The translations under genes and the position numbers were made by a program. Positions 34,097-41,505 of a stretch of 64,000 nucleotides of DNA are shown in pieces (the first letter of the stretch is position 1; the number at the start of each line of letters is the position of its first letter). The stretch is from Mesobacillus selenatarsenatis SF-1 (GTDB taxonomy: Bacteria > Bacillota > Bacilli > Bacillales > Cytobacillaceae), in NCBI RefSeq assembly GCF_000813125.1, contig NZ_BASE01000046.1:1-64000 (forward strand). The letters are read 5' to 3'. The notes below the pieces were generated by a model, which worked only from the letters and a program-made list of their open reading frames with translations, ran no database searches and was not told the origin of the DNA.

Positions 34097-34600
34097 ATGA
34101 GAAACACACAAAAGCTTACACTTACTGCGATGATGGTAGCCATCGGTACATTGACCAGCCATATGTTGTTTATCCCGCTTGGTATTGTGAAGGTGTTTCC
34201 TGTACAGCATTTCATCAATATATTGTCTGCCGTTTTGCTCGGGCCCTATTACGCTTTAGCCCAGGCCATTGGCATTTCACTGCTGAGGAATTTGTTCGGG
34301 ACTGGATCTGTCTTTGCCTTTCCGGGAAGCATGATTGGTGCTCTCCTGGCTGCCTATTTATATCAAAAAACGAAGAAAATAGGATTCGCTTTTGCCGGGG
34401 AGGTAGTTGGAACCGGAATTATCGGTGCCATTGCAAGCTATCCAATCGCGGTGCTTCTCCTTGGCAATGAGGCAGCTGTGTTTGGGTTCATTCCTGCGTT
34501 CCTGGCGAGCTCATTGGCTGGAGCGACATTGGGTTTTGTTCTTTTGAAAATTTTTCTGAAGAATGCTGGTGGAAGTATCGAGATGACCAGCAAGCTTTAA
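34097..34600 (+). CDS. thiW: ThiW, ECF transporter S component for the thiazole precursor
   Basis: A 167-residue membrane protein with five or six helices. It has the substrate-binding-subunit pattern MVAIGTLTSHMLFIPLGIVKVFPVQHFINILSAVLLGPYYALAQA and LLRNLFGTGSVFAFPGSMIGALLAAYLY. ThiW is the S component predicted to import hydroxyethylthiazole with a shared ECF energising module located elsewhere. Last gene of the riboswitch operon, supplying the substrate of ThiM. Confidence 0.93.
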   Translation: MRNTQKLTLTAMMVAIGTLTSHMLFIPLGIVKVFPVQHFINILSAVLLGPYYALAQAIGISLLRNLFGTGSVFAFPGSMIGALLAAYLYQKTKKIGFAFAGEVVGTGIIGAIASYPIAVLLLGNEAAVFGFIPAFLASSLAGATLGFVLLKIFLKNAGGSIEMTSKL

Positions 34601-34629
34601 TTTGGAAATAGTTTCTTGCGTATGTCTTT

Positions 34630-34687
34630 AGCTGGAAATAGGTGAATTCCTGCTATATGATTATAAATAGAATCATATATTCCAGCT
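34630..34687. other. Nested inverted repeats between thiW and the exonuclease gene
   Basis: Outer arms AGCTGGAA (34630-34637) / TTCCAGCT (34680-34687) enclose inner arms TATATGATT (34654-34662) / AATCATATA (34671-34679). No T-run follows, so it is a weak terminator at best. It may be an operator or cruciform-forming site close to the exonuclease start. Confidence 0.45.
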
Positions 34688-34703
34688 GAAAAGGGTGACA
34701 TTT

Positions 34704-35318
34704 TTGAACAAAGAGAACAAGCTTGGATTGGTAGTGGACGTTGAGACAACTGGACTTGGTCCAGATTCAGATGAAATCATAGAACTGGCTGTTAAGCTAT
34801 TTTCCTTTCACGAGGAATCAGGAGAAATAATCGACATTCTTGATGAAGATTCTTATTTACGGGAGCCGCTGTCTACAACCGCCCAAAGGAATTATGACAG
34901 AGCATACCGGATTCATGGGATTTCTTATGACATGGTTCGTGGAAAGACATTTTACGATGAGAAGATCATCGATTATTTTAATCAGACCGATGCGATTTTT
35001 GCCCATAATGCTTCTTTCGATAGAAGTTTCTTATTCAGGATGTATCCAGAGGTCAACGAGATGAAATGGTATTGCACGATGAAGAATGTTCAATGGAAGA
35101 ACCACGGCTTCCCTAACAGCAAGCTGCTGACTTTACTTCAGGCTCATAACATTTCGAAATTCCAGACGCACCGCGCGATGGATGACATTACATATTTGAC
35201 GGAACTGCTGAAGCAGCAAAACCCAAATGGCGATTTTTATTTGAAAGAAGTACTGGATTACGGTCCGATGCGAAAGTACCAGCCTGCCCAAAAACAAAGA
35301 AGAAGAATGTTCTATTAG
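34704..35318 (+). CDS. DnaQ-like 3'-5' exonuclease
   Basis: A 204-residue DEDDh exonuclease. The catalytic residues are in VVDVETTGLGPDSDEIIELAV (Exo I, DxE), FAHNASFDRSFL (Exo II Asp) and HRAMDDITYLTELL (Exo III, His-x4-Asp). It stands alone, without polymerase or helicase domains, so it is probably a repair or RNA-trimming nuclease rather than a replicative proofreader. TTG 34704 is favoured over GTG 34695 because AAGGGTG lies six bases upstream of it. Confidence 0.87.
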   Translation: MNKENKLGLVVDVETTGLGPDSDEIIELAVKLFSFHEESGEIIDILDEDSYLREPLSTTAQRNYDRAYRIHGISYDMVRGKTFYDEKIIDYFNQTDAIFAHNASFDRSFLFRMYPEVNEMKWYCTMKNVQWKNHGFPNSKLLTLLQAHNISKFQTHRAMDDITYLTELLKQQNPNGDFYLKEVLDYGPMRKYQPAQKQRRRMFY

Positions 35319-35350
35319 AAAAGGTGCCTGTTTTTTCAGGCACCTTTTCT
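35319..35350. terminator. Bidirectional Rho-independent terminator
   Basis: Perfect stem AAAAGGTGCCTG / CAGGCACCTTTT with a T6 loop, between the exonuclease gene and the convergent trhA. Confidence 0.9.
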
Positions 35351-35353
35351 ATT

Positions 35354-36001
35354 TTATAGGACATATAGATAAACGCTCAGGAAATGGGAAAGGCTTCCGA
35401 GCATGATAAAAATATGGAAAATCTCATGGAAACCGAGATGCTTGGAACGAAGGAAATCAGGTTTCAACGCATAAATGACGCCGCCGATCGTGTACATGAT
35501 GCCTCCGGCAACCAGCCAGAATATACCGGCAGGATTTAAGACAGATGAGAGGGGAGAGACGACGAAAATAACCATCCAGCCCATGACAATATAGATAGAG
35601 GTAGACAGCCATCTTGGACTCCTGAACCAAATCATCTTAAAGAGGATTCCGCACAAAGCAGCGAATGTAATGATGCCGAACAAGGTCCAGCCTGTGAATC
35701 CATTAAGGCTTATCAGGCAAAACGGTGTATAGGTTCCGGCAATCAATACGAAAATCATGGAATGGTCGATTTTTCTAAGGAAGGCGATCACGCTATCTTT
35801 GCTGATGACCATATGATAGGTCGCAGATGCAGTATAAAGAAGGATCATGCTGATGCCGAAAATGGTGACAGAAGTAATTGCCAGCGCTGAGCCGGTGGTA
35901 AGCGAAGCTTTGATGACGAGCGCTAGCAGGCCTGCAAAGGATAATAATGCACCGGCAAGATGAGTCAGGCCATTAATTGGTTCGCGGATGTAGCTGTTCA
36001 T
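35354..36001 (-). CDS. trhA: TrhA / hemolysin III family membrane protein
   Basis: A 215-residue seven-helix protein of the PAQR/hemolysin III family. Signature residues are INGLTHLAGALLSFAGL (first His), TASATYHMV, KIDHSMIFVLIAGTYTPFCLI, and FHEIFHIFIMLGSLSHFL at the end. The conserved Ser, Asp and three His form the zinc site of PAQR proteins. The family has been linked to membrane-fluidity homeostasis. ATG 36001 follows ATGGAGGTTAAAAA. Confidence 0.92.
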   Translation of the reverse strand: MNSYIREPINGLTHLAGALLSFAGLLALVIKASLTTGSALAITSVTIFGISMILLYTASATYHMVISKDSVIAFLRKIDHSMIFVLIAGTYTPFCLISLNGFTGWTLFGIITFAALCGILFKMIWFRSPRWLSTSIYIVMGWMVIFVVSPLSSVLNPAGIFWLVAGGIMYTIGGVIYALKPDFLRSKHLGFHEIFHIFIMLGSLSHFLSVYLYVL

Positions 36002-36114
36002 TTTTTAACCTCCATATCACTTTACGTAGTATTAATAACTACTTATAATAATATACTCATAACGATACATAGTCAATGTTTACGATTGTGTTTTTTTGCA
36101 TTATAATAAAATAA

Positions 36115-36276
36115 GGCTCTTTTCTCAAGCTTGGTCGCTATTGACTACAAAATAGGATTGAATGATCTATGTTTCTTCGCAAAGTTGACTCTTTTTATGA
36201 GAAAAGAGCAAGCAAACTTAATACCGACCTACAAAACGGCTTTAGGATTTTAACAACAATCTTTACGAAAACAGCC
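36115..36276. mobile_element. MITE-like element, copy 2
   Basis: A 162-bp non-coding element closely related to the copy at 9647, starting GGCTCTTTTCTCAAGCTTGG and ending ACAATCTTTACGAAAACAGCC in the same way. It is flanked by perfect 8-bp direct repeats TAAAATAA (36107-36114 and 36277-36284), as expected for a target-site duplication. Inside, GCTCTTTTCTCA and TGAGAAAAGAGC form a perfect 12-bp inverted pair, so the left part can fold into a long hairpin. Confidence 0.78.
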
Positions 36277-36302
36277 TAAAATAAAAACATGAGGGATTAC
36301 TA

Positions 36303-36887
36303 TTGAATAATCTAGAACAGCTGCTGGCTGAGCTTAAACTTGAAAATAATATCGCACTGGAAGACATCCCTGAAATCGACTTGTACATGGACCAGGTGAT
36401 CCAGCTATTCGAAAAGAATTTTGGAAGCTCGACACGGAATGAGGATGAAAAAGTCCTGACGAAAACAATGATCAACAATTACGCAAAGGGGAAGTTGTTC
36501 TTCCCTATAAAAAATAAAAAGTATTCGAAGGAGCACCTGATCCTGATCAGTTTGATCTATCAGCTGAAAGGCGGCTTGTCGATCCAGGATATCAAGCAGA
36601 CACTTGAAGGGATCGACAAGAAGACTGAGACAGGTGATCTTCCGCTTGGCCACTTTTATCAAAGTTATTTGAAGCTTTATGAGAAAAATGTTGAAATCTT
36701 CAGCGAGGATGTCCTAAAAACGGAACAAGATGTTAAACAGGAAGTGAAGAGGCTGGAAGCAGATGAACCTGAGGAACTCGAAACGGTATTATTGATTGCT
36801 TCACTTATTAATATAAGTAATTTTTATAGAAGGACAGCAGAAAAACTGGTTGACAGGCTTGCAGCTGAAAATAAGAAAAAGGACTGA
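36303..36887 (+). CDS. DUF1836 family protein
   Basis: A 194-residue cytoplasmic protein. The segment VLTKTMINNYAKGKLFFPIKNKKYSKEHLILISLIYQLKGGLSIQDIKQTL is the HTH-like DUF1836 core, resembling a MerR-type winged helix. The rest is helical. Function not established; a DNA-binding regulator is likely. Start is TTG 36303. It is just downstream of the MITE-like copy and 7 bp before the next HTH gene, so the two probably share a transcript. Confidence 0.82.
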   Translation: MNNLEQLLAELKLENNIALEDIPEIDLYMDQVIQLFEKNFGSSTRNEDEKVLTKTMINNYAKGKLFFPIKNKKYSKEHLILISLIYQLKGGLSIQDIKQTLEGIDKKTETGDLPLGHFYQSYLKLYEKNVEIFSEDVLKTEQDVKQEVKRLEADEPEELETVLLIASLINISNFYRRTAEKLVDRLAAENKKKD

Positions 36888-36894
36888 ATTCAAG

Positions 36895-37125
36895 GTGTAT
36901 TTGACAGTAAAAGAAGCAGCAGAATATTTATCGATCCCGGAATCGAAAGTAGAAAAGATGATTTTTCAACGGAAAATAAGGGCCATTCACGATGGCGACC
37001 ATTATTTGATATACAAAGATCAATTCAACACGCATATGAAACAGATGCAGAAATATAAGATACTTGTTGAGGAAATCATGAATGAACCGGTGCCTGAGGA
37101 TATTGACATTAAAGATGAGGATTAA
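36895..37125 (+). CDS. Small excisionase-type HTH protein
   Basis: A 76-residue protein beginning YLTVKEAAEYLSIPESKVEKMIFQRKIRAIHDGDHYLIYKDQF, a clear HTH_17/excisionase-type MerR-like DNA-binding fold. An acidic tail follows (EPVPEDIDIKDED). GTG 36895 gives the domain start; an in-frame TTG at 36901 is an alternative. No phage genes are nearby, so it is more likely a host regulator working with the DUF1836 protein upstream. Confidence 0.8.
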   Translation: MYLTVKEAAEYLSIPESKVEKMIFQRKIRAIHDGDHYLIYKDQFNTHMKQMQKYKILVEEIMNEPVPEDIDIKDED

Positions 37126-37158
37126 AAAACGCGAAAGGACTGATCCTTTCGCGTTTTT
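37125..37158. terminator. Bidirectional Rho-independent terminator
   Basis: Perfect stem AAACGCGAAAGGA / TCCTTTCGCGTTT with a four-base loop, between the HTH gene and the convergent histidine kinase. Confidence 0.9.
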
Positions 37159-38818
37159 AGTTCACAGATGTTTCGACTCTTTTCATTTTATCCGCGTGCT
37201 TGATCGGCAATTGGACGATTACGTCTGTACCTTTATCAGGCTCGCTTCTGAACTTGATTGTGCCATTATGGGATTGAACAATTTTAAAGCTGACAGTCAT
37301 TCCGAGTCCGGTACCTTTTTCTTTGGAAGAATAAAAAGGTTCTCCAATTCTTTCGAGGAGCTCTTTTGATATTCCTACACCCTGGTCCTTAACCACAACT
37401 GTAACATTGTTATCAAAGCTCTCGAGTGTGATGTTGACGACATCCCCCGCTGAAGATGCTTCAATTGCATTCTTTAAAATGTTGATGAACAACTGCTTCA
37501 GCTGATTCGGTTCGCATTCAATCATGACAGGCTCGCTTTGTACCTGAAACTCGATTTGGATATTATGCAGGCTCGCTTCTGATTTTAAAAGTGAAATGAC
37601 ATCATGTAAAATAACCTGCAGATCTGCTTCTGAGTATTTAATTTGCTGCGGCTTGGCCAATAATAGCAATTCGCTGACGATATGGTTGATCCTGTTCAGT
37701 TCATCAATCATGATCTGGTAGTATAGCTGATGCTTCTCATCCTCCATCTGCAATAGCTGGACAAGTCCCTTTAAAGATGTAAGAGGATTGCGGATTTCAT
37801 GGGCTACGCTCGCTGATAGCTCACCGACTACAGACAGCTTGTCCGTTCTTCGCAAACGCTCCTCAGTTTGGCGAAGTTCCGTAACGTCCCTGGAGTTGCA
37901 GATTATTCCCGCGATTTTATCATTCACAATAATCGGCAGGGAAGTGCTCTGAAAAATGAGTGGCTTACCGTTTTTTTGCAGTAATTCCAGTTCAAACATT
38001 TGTGGGCAGTGATTTTCCACCACATTGGCAACCTTATCTAAAACAATCTGACTGTGGGAATCCGGAATTAAATCTGCAAGGTTTTTTCCGATATACTCGT
38101 CCTTGCTATAACCAGTGATTCTTTCAAACTGTGGATTAAGATTTGTGATCGTCCCATTCAAGTCGAGCATCGAAACAATATCAGGACTATACTCAAATAA
38201 TGACCGGTATTGCTGCCTGCTCTCTTCAAGGAGAGTTTCAACGTATTTTCGTTCAGTAATATCCCGGCCCATTATGACAAGACCTTGCCGGCTTCCATCA
38301 TCATTGAAAAGCGGAACTTTAATCGTATCAAACGTCTTGGTTGTTCCGTCCGGCTGGGGAAGCACTTCCTCGACACGGATGATTCCGCCTGCCTTCCATG
38401 CTTCTTCATCGGATATCTCGCAATATCTTAATGCATCGCCGAAATAATTGCTATATTCCGCAAGCTCCGAGTCTTTCTTTCCTCTATAGTCAACATGTTC
38501 AATATCAAACAGTTTTAAACCAAAATCATTGGCTTGAATCCATCGGCCTTCTCCATCTTTGAAATTGACGAAATCGACCATTGAATTGATCAGTGTGGAC
38601 AGTCGCTCTTCTTCTTCTTTTGAAGCACTCAATTCTTCCATCTTCGAGATGAAAAAATAGAAAAACCATCCTGCTAACAAAACATAAAGAACTTCCTTAG
38701 TATGTTCGATAATGGCAACAAAGTCTGAAGGAGCGTATAAATTCAGCAGGTAATTTGTTCCGAAAATCCAGGCAATGCTCAGTATGAAAAAGATCAGGAC
38801 ATATTGCTTTTTTTTCAT
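37157..38818 (-). CDS. PAS-containing sensor histidine kinase, sporulation-kinase type
   Basis: A 553-residue sensor with two N-terminal membrane helices (about 5-25 and 38-60). Two PAS/PAC units follow (about 75-190 and 200-320). HisKA has VGELSASVAHEIRNPLTSLKGLVQLLQ, phosphoacceptor His near residue 340. The HATPase has FINILKNAIEAS, VVKDQGVGIS and GTGLGMTVSFKIV. The layout is like KinC/KinD and other orphan sporulation or phosphorelay kinases, and no response regulator is adjacent. ATG 38818 is chosen for AGGAGTCAAGAG upstream. Confidence 0.9.
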   Translation of the reverse strand: MKKKQYVLIFFILSIAWIFGTNYLLNLYAPSDFVAIIEHTKEVLYVLLAGWFFYFFISKMEELSASKEEEERLSTLINSMVDFVNFKDGEGRWIQANDFGLKLFDIEHVDYRGKKDSELAEYSNYFGDALRYCEISDEEAWKAGGIIRVEEVLPQPDGTTKTFDTIKVPLFNDDGSRQGLVIMGRDITERKYVETLLEESRQQYRSLFEYSPDIVSMLDLNGTITNLNPQFERITGYSKDEYIGKNLADLIPDSHSQIVLDKVANVVENHCPQMFELELLQKNGKPLIFQSTSLPIIVNDKIAGIICNSRDVTELRQTEERLRRTDKLSVVGELSASVAHEIRNPLTSLKGLVQLLQMEDEKHQLYYQIMIDELNRINHIVSELLLLAKPQQIKYSEADLQVILHDVISLLKSEASLHNIQIEFQVQSEPVMIECEPNQLKQLFINILKNAIEASSAGDVVNITLESFDNNVTVVVKDQGVGISKELLERIGEPFYSSKEKGTGLGMTVSFKIVQSHNGTIKFRSEPDKGTDVIVQLPIKHADKMKRVETSVN

Positions 38819-38952
38819 CTCTTGACTCCTAAAGTAAGCATTCAGCTTACGCAATTTAAATAAGTGTTACTTTTCTATAGTAGCACAATTCATTCAATTA
38901 AAATTAAGATTATTTTTAATTTATCTTCTCTATTATTTGGAAAAATATACAA

Positions 38953-38974
38953 AGGACCGAATTAGATCGGTCCT
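38953..38974 (-). terminator. Hairpin terminator of the coiled-coil gene
   Basis: AGGACCGA / TCGGTCCT with a six-base loop just past the minus-strand stop; the following T-run is interrupted, so strength is uncertain. Confidence 0.65.
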
Positions 38975-38983
38975 GTTTTCTCA

Positions 38984-39358
38984 TTAAAAATCTCCATCAG
39001 AGGCCTGGAACGGAATATTTAAACGATTTTCAACTGTCCGGAGTCTCTGGTTCAATCGATTTAACCGGCGCGTGTGTCGTTCGTCGTTTTGATTTAAGCG
39101 GGTAACCTCATTATTAAGACGTCCAATTTCCCTGTTAAGCCGTGTAATCTCCCTGTTTTGTCGGCCAATCTCTTTATTCTGTCTATCCAGCTCTGTTTTT
39201 TGAACCTGGATTTGCCGTTCAAGCTGATTGACCCGCCGTTCAAGAGCCGGCTGCCTTGCGTGATCATGTGATTCCTGCTGTTGCGTGTAATAGTTGAAAT
39301 CGTAATGAGTATAAGGGTCAAATTGATGCGGACTGTAAGCATAGTGATTCGGATACAT
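38984..39358 (-). CDS. Coiled-coil protein with Asn/Arg-rich heptad repeats
   Basis: A 124-residue protein of unrecognised family. The N terminus is rich in Tyr, His, Pro and Gln (PNHYAYSPHQFDPYTHYDFN). From about residue 40 to 115 it is a continuous predicted coiled coil with seven-residue units such as NKEIGRQ, NREITRL, NREIGRL and NNEVTRL, with Ile, Val or Leu at core positions. This composition recalls small spore-coat or polar-localised scaffold proteins; that is inference. Monocistronic. Confidence 0.72.
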   Translation of the reverse strand: MYPNHYAYSPHQFDPYTHYDFNYYTQQQESHDHARQPALERRVNQLERQIQVQKTELDRQNKEIGRQNREITRLNREIGRLNNEVTRLNQNDERHTRRLNRLNQRLRTVENRLNIPFQASDGDF

Positions 39359-39520
39359 ACGGGCACACTCCTTATTTTAAAAAAGTCCGCCAGGGTGGCG
39401 GTAAATTCTATATAGGGTATGTAGGTGTACGCGGAGAGTGAAGGGCAGTTGCCTAAAGAAGGAAAAAACTGGTGAAGCGGCGAAAGGGATAAACAGGTCA
39501 AGGTCAGAGGAGATGAAACT

Positions 39521-40330
39521 ATGGATTGTAAAGTAAGAAAGGGCAATATTCACTATGAAGTCACCGGGGAAGGTTTTCCCTTGCTCATCCTTCATGCTAT
39601 GGGTACAGACCACCGTTCGATGAAAGGCTGGCTTGAACCTGTTTTTAATGAAGTTGAAGGTTTCCAAAGAGTATATATTGATTTACCTGCCCATGGGCTG
39701 AGTGATATTGATGATAATGTGAAATCAACGGATGACTTACTAGGAAATCTATTGGACTTTATTGATGATAAATTTGGGGAAAAAGAGTTTTCACTTATTG
39801 GCGCTTCCTTTGGCGGATATTTAGCACAAGGTATTCTCCATAAGAAAAGAGGACAGGTAAAAGGGATTTGCCTTTTGGCTCCAGCGCTGCATGTAAAAGA
39901 AAGGAATCTGCCAGAACGAATTGTTTTAGAGAAGGATGAAGAGCTGCTTTCAAATCTTGATCCTGATATCCAAACCGCATTTGAAACTCTATTCATCCAC
40001 CAAAATGACGCAACATTCGGGGCCTTCATGAAAGAAATCCAGCCCGGCAGGCTTTTGGCCAACCGTGAGTTTCTTGCTTCAGATTGGAAGGCCAAACGCT
40101 ATTACCTGACAGATGCACCTTTTCAAGATGTTGAAACCCTCCCACAATCAGCGTTGTTTATCCTTGGGAAGCAGGATTATATTTGCGGATATAAAGACCA
40201 TTTCTTTTTCTTGGATAAGCTCCCGAATTCTACAATGGCTGTATTGGATCGTGCAGGCCATATGCTCCATGTTGAAAAGCGTGAACTTGTCCAGGCTATA
40301 TTTGGGGATTGGCTGACAAGCAGTCATTAA
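39521..40330 (+). CDS. Alpha/beta hydrolase
   Basis: A 269-residue alpha/beta-hydrolase-fold enzyme. The nucleophile elbow is SLIGASFGGYLAQG (GxSxGG type). The acid is probably the Asp in LGKQDYICGY, and the catalytic His lies in LDRAGHMLHVEKRE. YIDLPAHGLSDID carries the usual strand 4 region. Substrate unknown; lactonase or esterase activity is plausible. ATG 39521 follows GAGGAGATGAAACT. Confidence 0.87.
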   Translation: MDCKVRKGNIHYEVTGEGFPLLILHAMGTDHRSMKGWLEPVFNEVEGFQRVYIDLPAHGLSDIDDNVKSTDDLLGNLLDFIDDKFGEKEFSLIGASFGGYLAQGILHKKRGQVKGICLLAPALHVKERNLPERIVLEKDEELLSNLDPDIQTAFETLFIHQNDATFGAFMKEIQPGRLLANREFLASDWKAKRYYLTDAPFQDVETLPQSALFILGKQDYICGYKDHFFFLDKLPNSTMAVLDRAGHMLHVEKRELVQAIFGDWLTSSH

Positions 40331-40357
40331 AAAAGAGAGCGCAAATATTGCGCTCTC
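40331..40357 (-). terminator. Terminator of the Gfo/Idh/MocA gene
   Basis: GAGAGCGCAA / TTGCGCTCTC stem with a T-run on the minus strand (A6 at 40329-40334). It may also serve the convergent hydrolase. Confidence 0.8.
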
Positions 40358-41300
40358 ATCCCTTTCGGAGTTGTTCCAATATAACCTGAGCCTCATAACC
40401 AGAGGTGAAATCAATGATCGTCGCTTCTTCACCTTTGATTGCTTTTACAAGATTATCAACCAATGAATCTGACAAGTTTCCATCAGCCTCCAAAGGAAGA
40501 ATCTCCTCGCCAAGCTTGCCGCCAGCGAGTTGCCCCCAGTTTAGGAGTGATAATGTCCCTTTATCTCCATAGGCTGTGAACGCAATTTCCTCCTTGCCGG
40601 CAATTTGGCTCATGCCATCAATAAATACTGGAGTACCATCAGCAAGCTTCAAGATTGCAAGGATCGCACTTTCACTGGCGTGCGGGTCTTCAGGGAATTG
40701 AATCTGAACATCTTTCACCTCTACTGATCCAAAAATCTTTTGTAGCTGCTGGATGAAATGGACACCAACCTCAAGGACATAGCCACCCTGTTCCTTGCTC
40801 GCAACCCATGCATTCTGCTGCCATGGGCGCGGCCATTCTGGGAAATGCATCTTCAATTGAACCCTTCTAAGCTTGCCGACATAGTTCTCCTTGATTAATT
40901 TTGCAAAAGTCTTGCTGCCGGCACTATAGTTCAGCGGAAAATTCATCGCATGGACGACACCCGCATCCTGTGCCTGTTTTAAAAGACTTTCAGCCTCTTC
41001 AACTGAGTTAGCCAACGGTTTTTCACATAAAATATGTATCCCTTTCGCGAGAACATCTGATGCAACGGCATGGTGGAATTTAGGGGGTACAGCGACATAA
41101 ACAAGATCCATTTGGGTCTTCTCAAGCATTTCTTGATGGTTCGTAAATGCCGGAATCCCGCCAAGTTCGGCTGCCGTTTCCTTCGCTCTAGTTTCCATCG
41201 CGTCACAAATAGCCGCAATCTCCATCTCCGGGTGGTCCTGAAAACCTCTTATCAAACGCTGGCCAATCGCACCCAGGCCAATCACTCCAACTTTTATCAT
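40356..41300 (-). CDS. Gfo/Idh/MocA family oxidoreductase
   Basis: A 314-residue NAD(P)-dependent oxidoreductase. MIKVGVIGLGAIGQRLIRGF is the dinucleotide-binding GxGxxG motif. ILCEKPLANSVEEAE is the EKP motif with the catalytic Lys. GYVLEVGVHFIQQLQKIFG contains the conserved His of the C-terminal domain. Substrate unknown; aspartate-dehydrogenase-like or sugar oxidation are possible. ATG 41300 has GGAGGTTCCCT upstream and begins the Rossmann strand. Confidence 0.9.
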   Translation of the reverse strand: MIKVGVIGLGAIGQRLIRGFQDHPEMEIAAICDAMETRAKETAAELGGIPAFTNHQEMLEKTQMDLVYVAVPPKFHHAVASDVLAKGIHILCEKPLANSVEEAESLLKQAQDAGVVHAMNFPLNYSAGSKTFAKLIKENYVGKLRRVQLKMHFPEWPRPWQQNAWVASKEQGGYVLEVGVHFIQQLQKIFGSVEVKDVQIQFPEDPHASESAILAILKLADGTPVFIDGMSQIAGKEEIAFTAYGDKGTLSLLNWGQLAGGKLGEEILPLEADGNLSDSLVDNLVKAIKGEEATIIDFTSGYEAQVILEQLRKG

Positions 41301-41505
41301 AGGGAACCTCCAAGTTTCATAGTTCTTTCTTTTCATTATACAAATTATTGTGAGAATTAGTTTGAATAAAAATTATGGCGTTTTAAAATAAGGTCTTTAG
41401 GACTATGGATGTTTAAATTTTTAGATATTTTGGAATATTGTAATAATTATTTTAGGTAATTAAAATTATAGTGTAATAGACTAAATGACAGGAAGGGGTA
41501 AGGAA

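Noticed and set aside
36895-37125. Prophage excisionase
   Set aside because: The fold is excisionase-like, but there is no integrase, no attachment repeat and no phage gene nearby. It pairs with a DUF1836 regulator instead.
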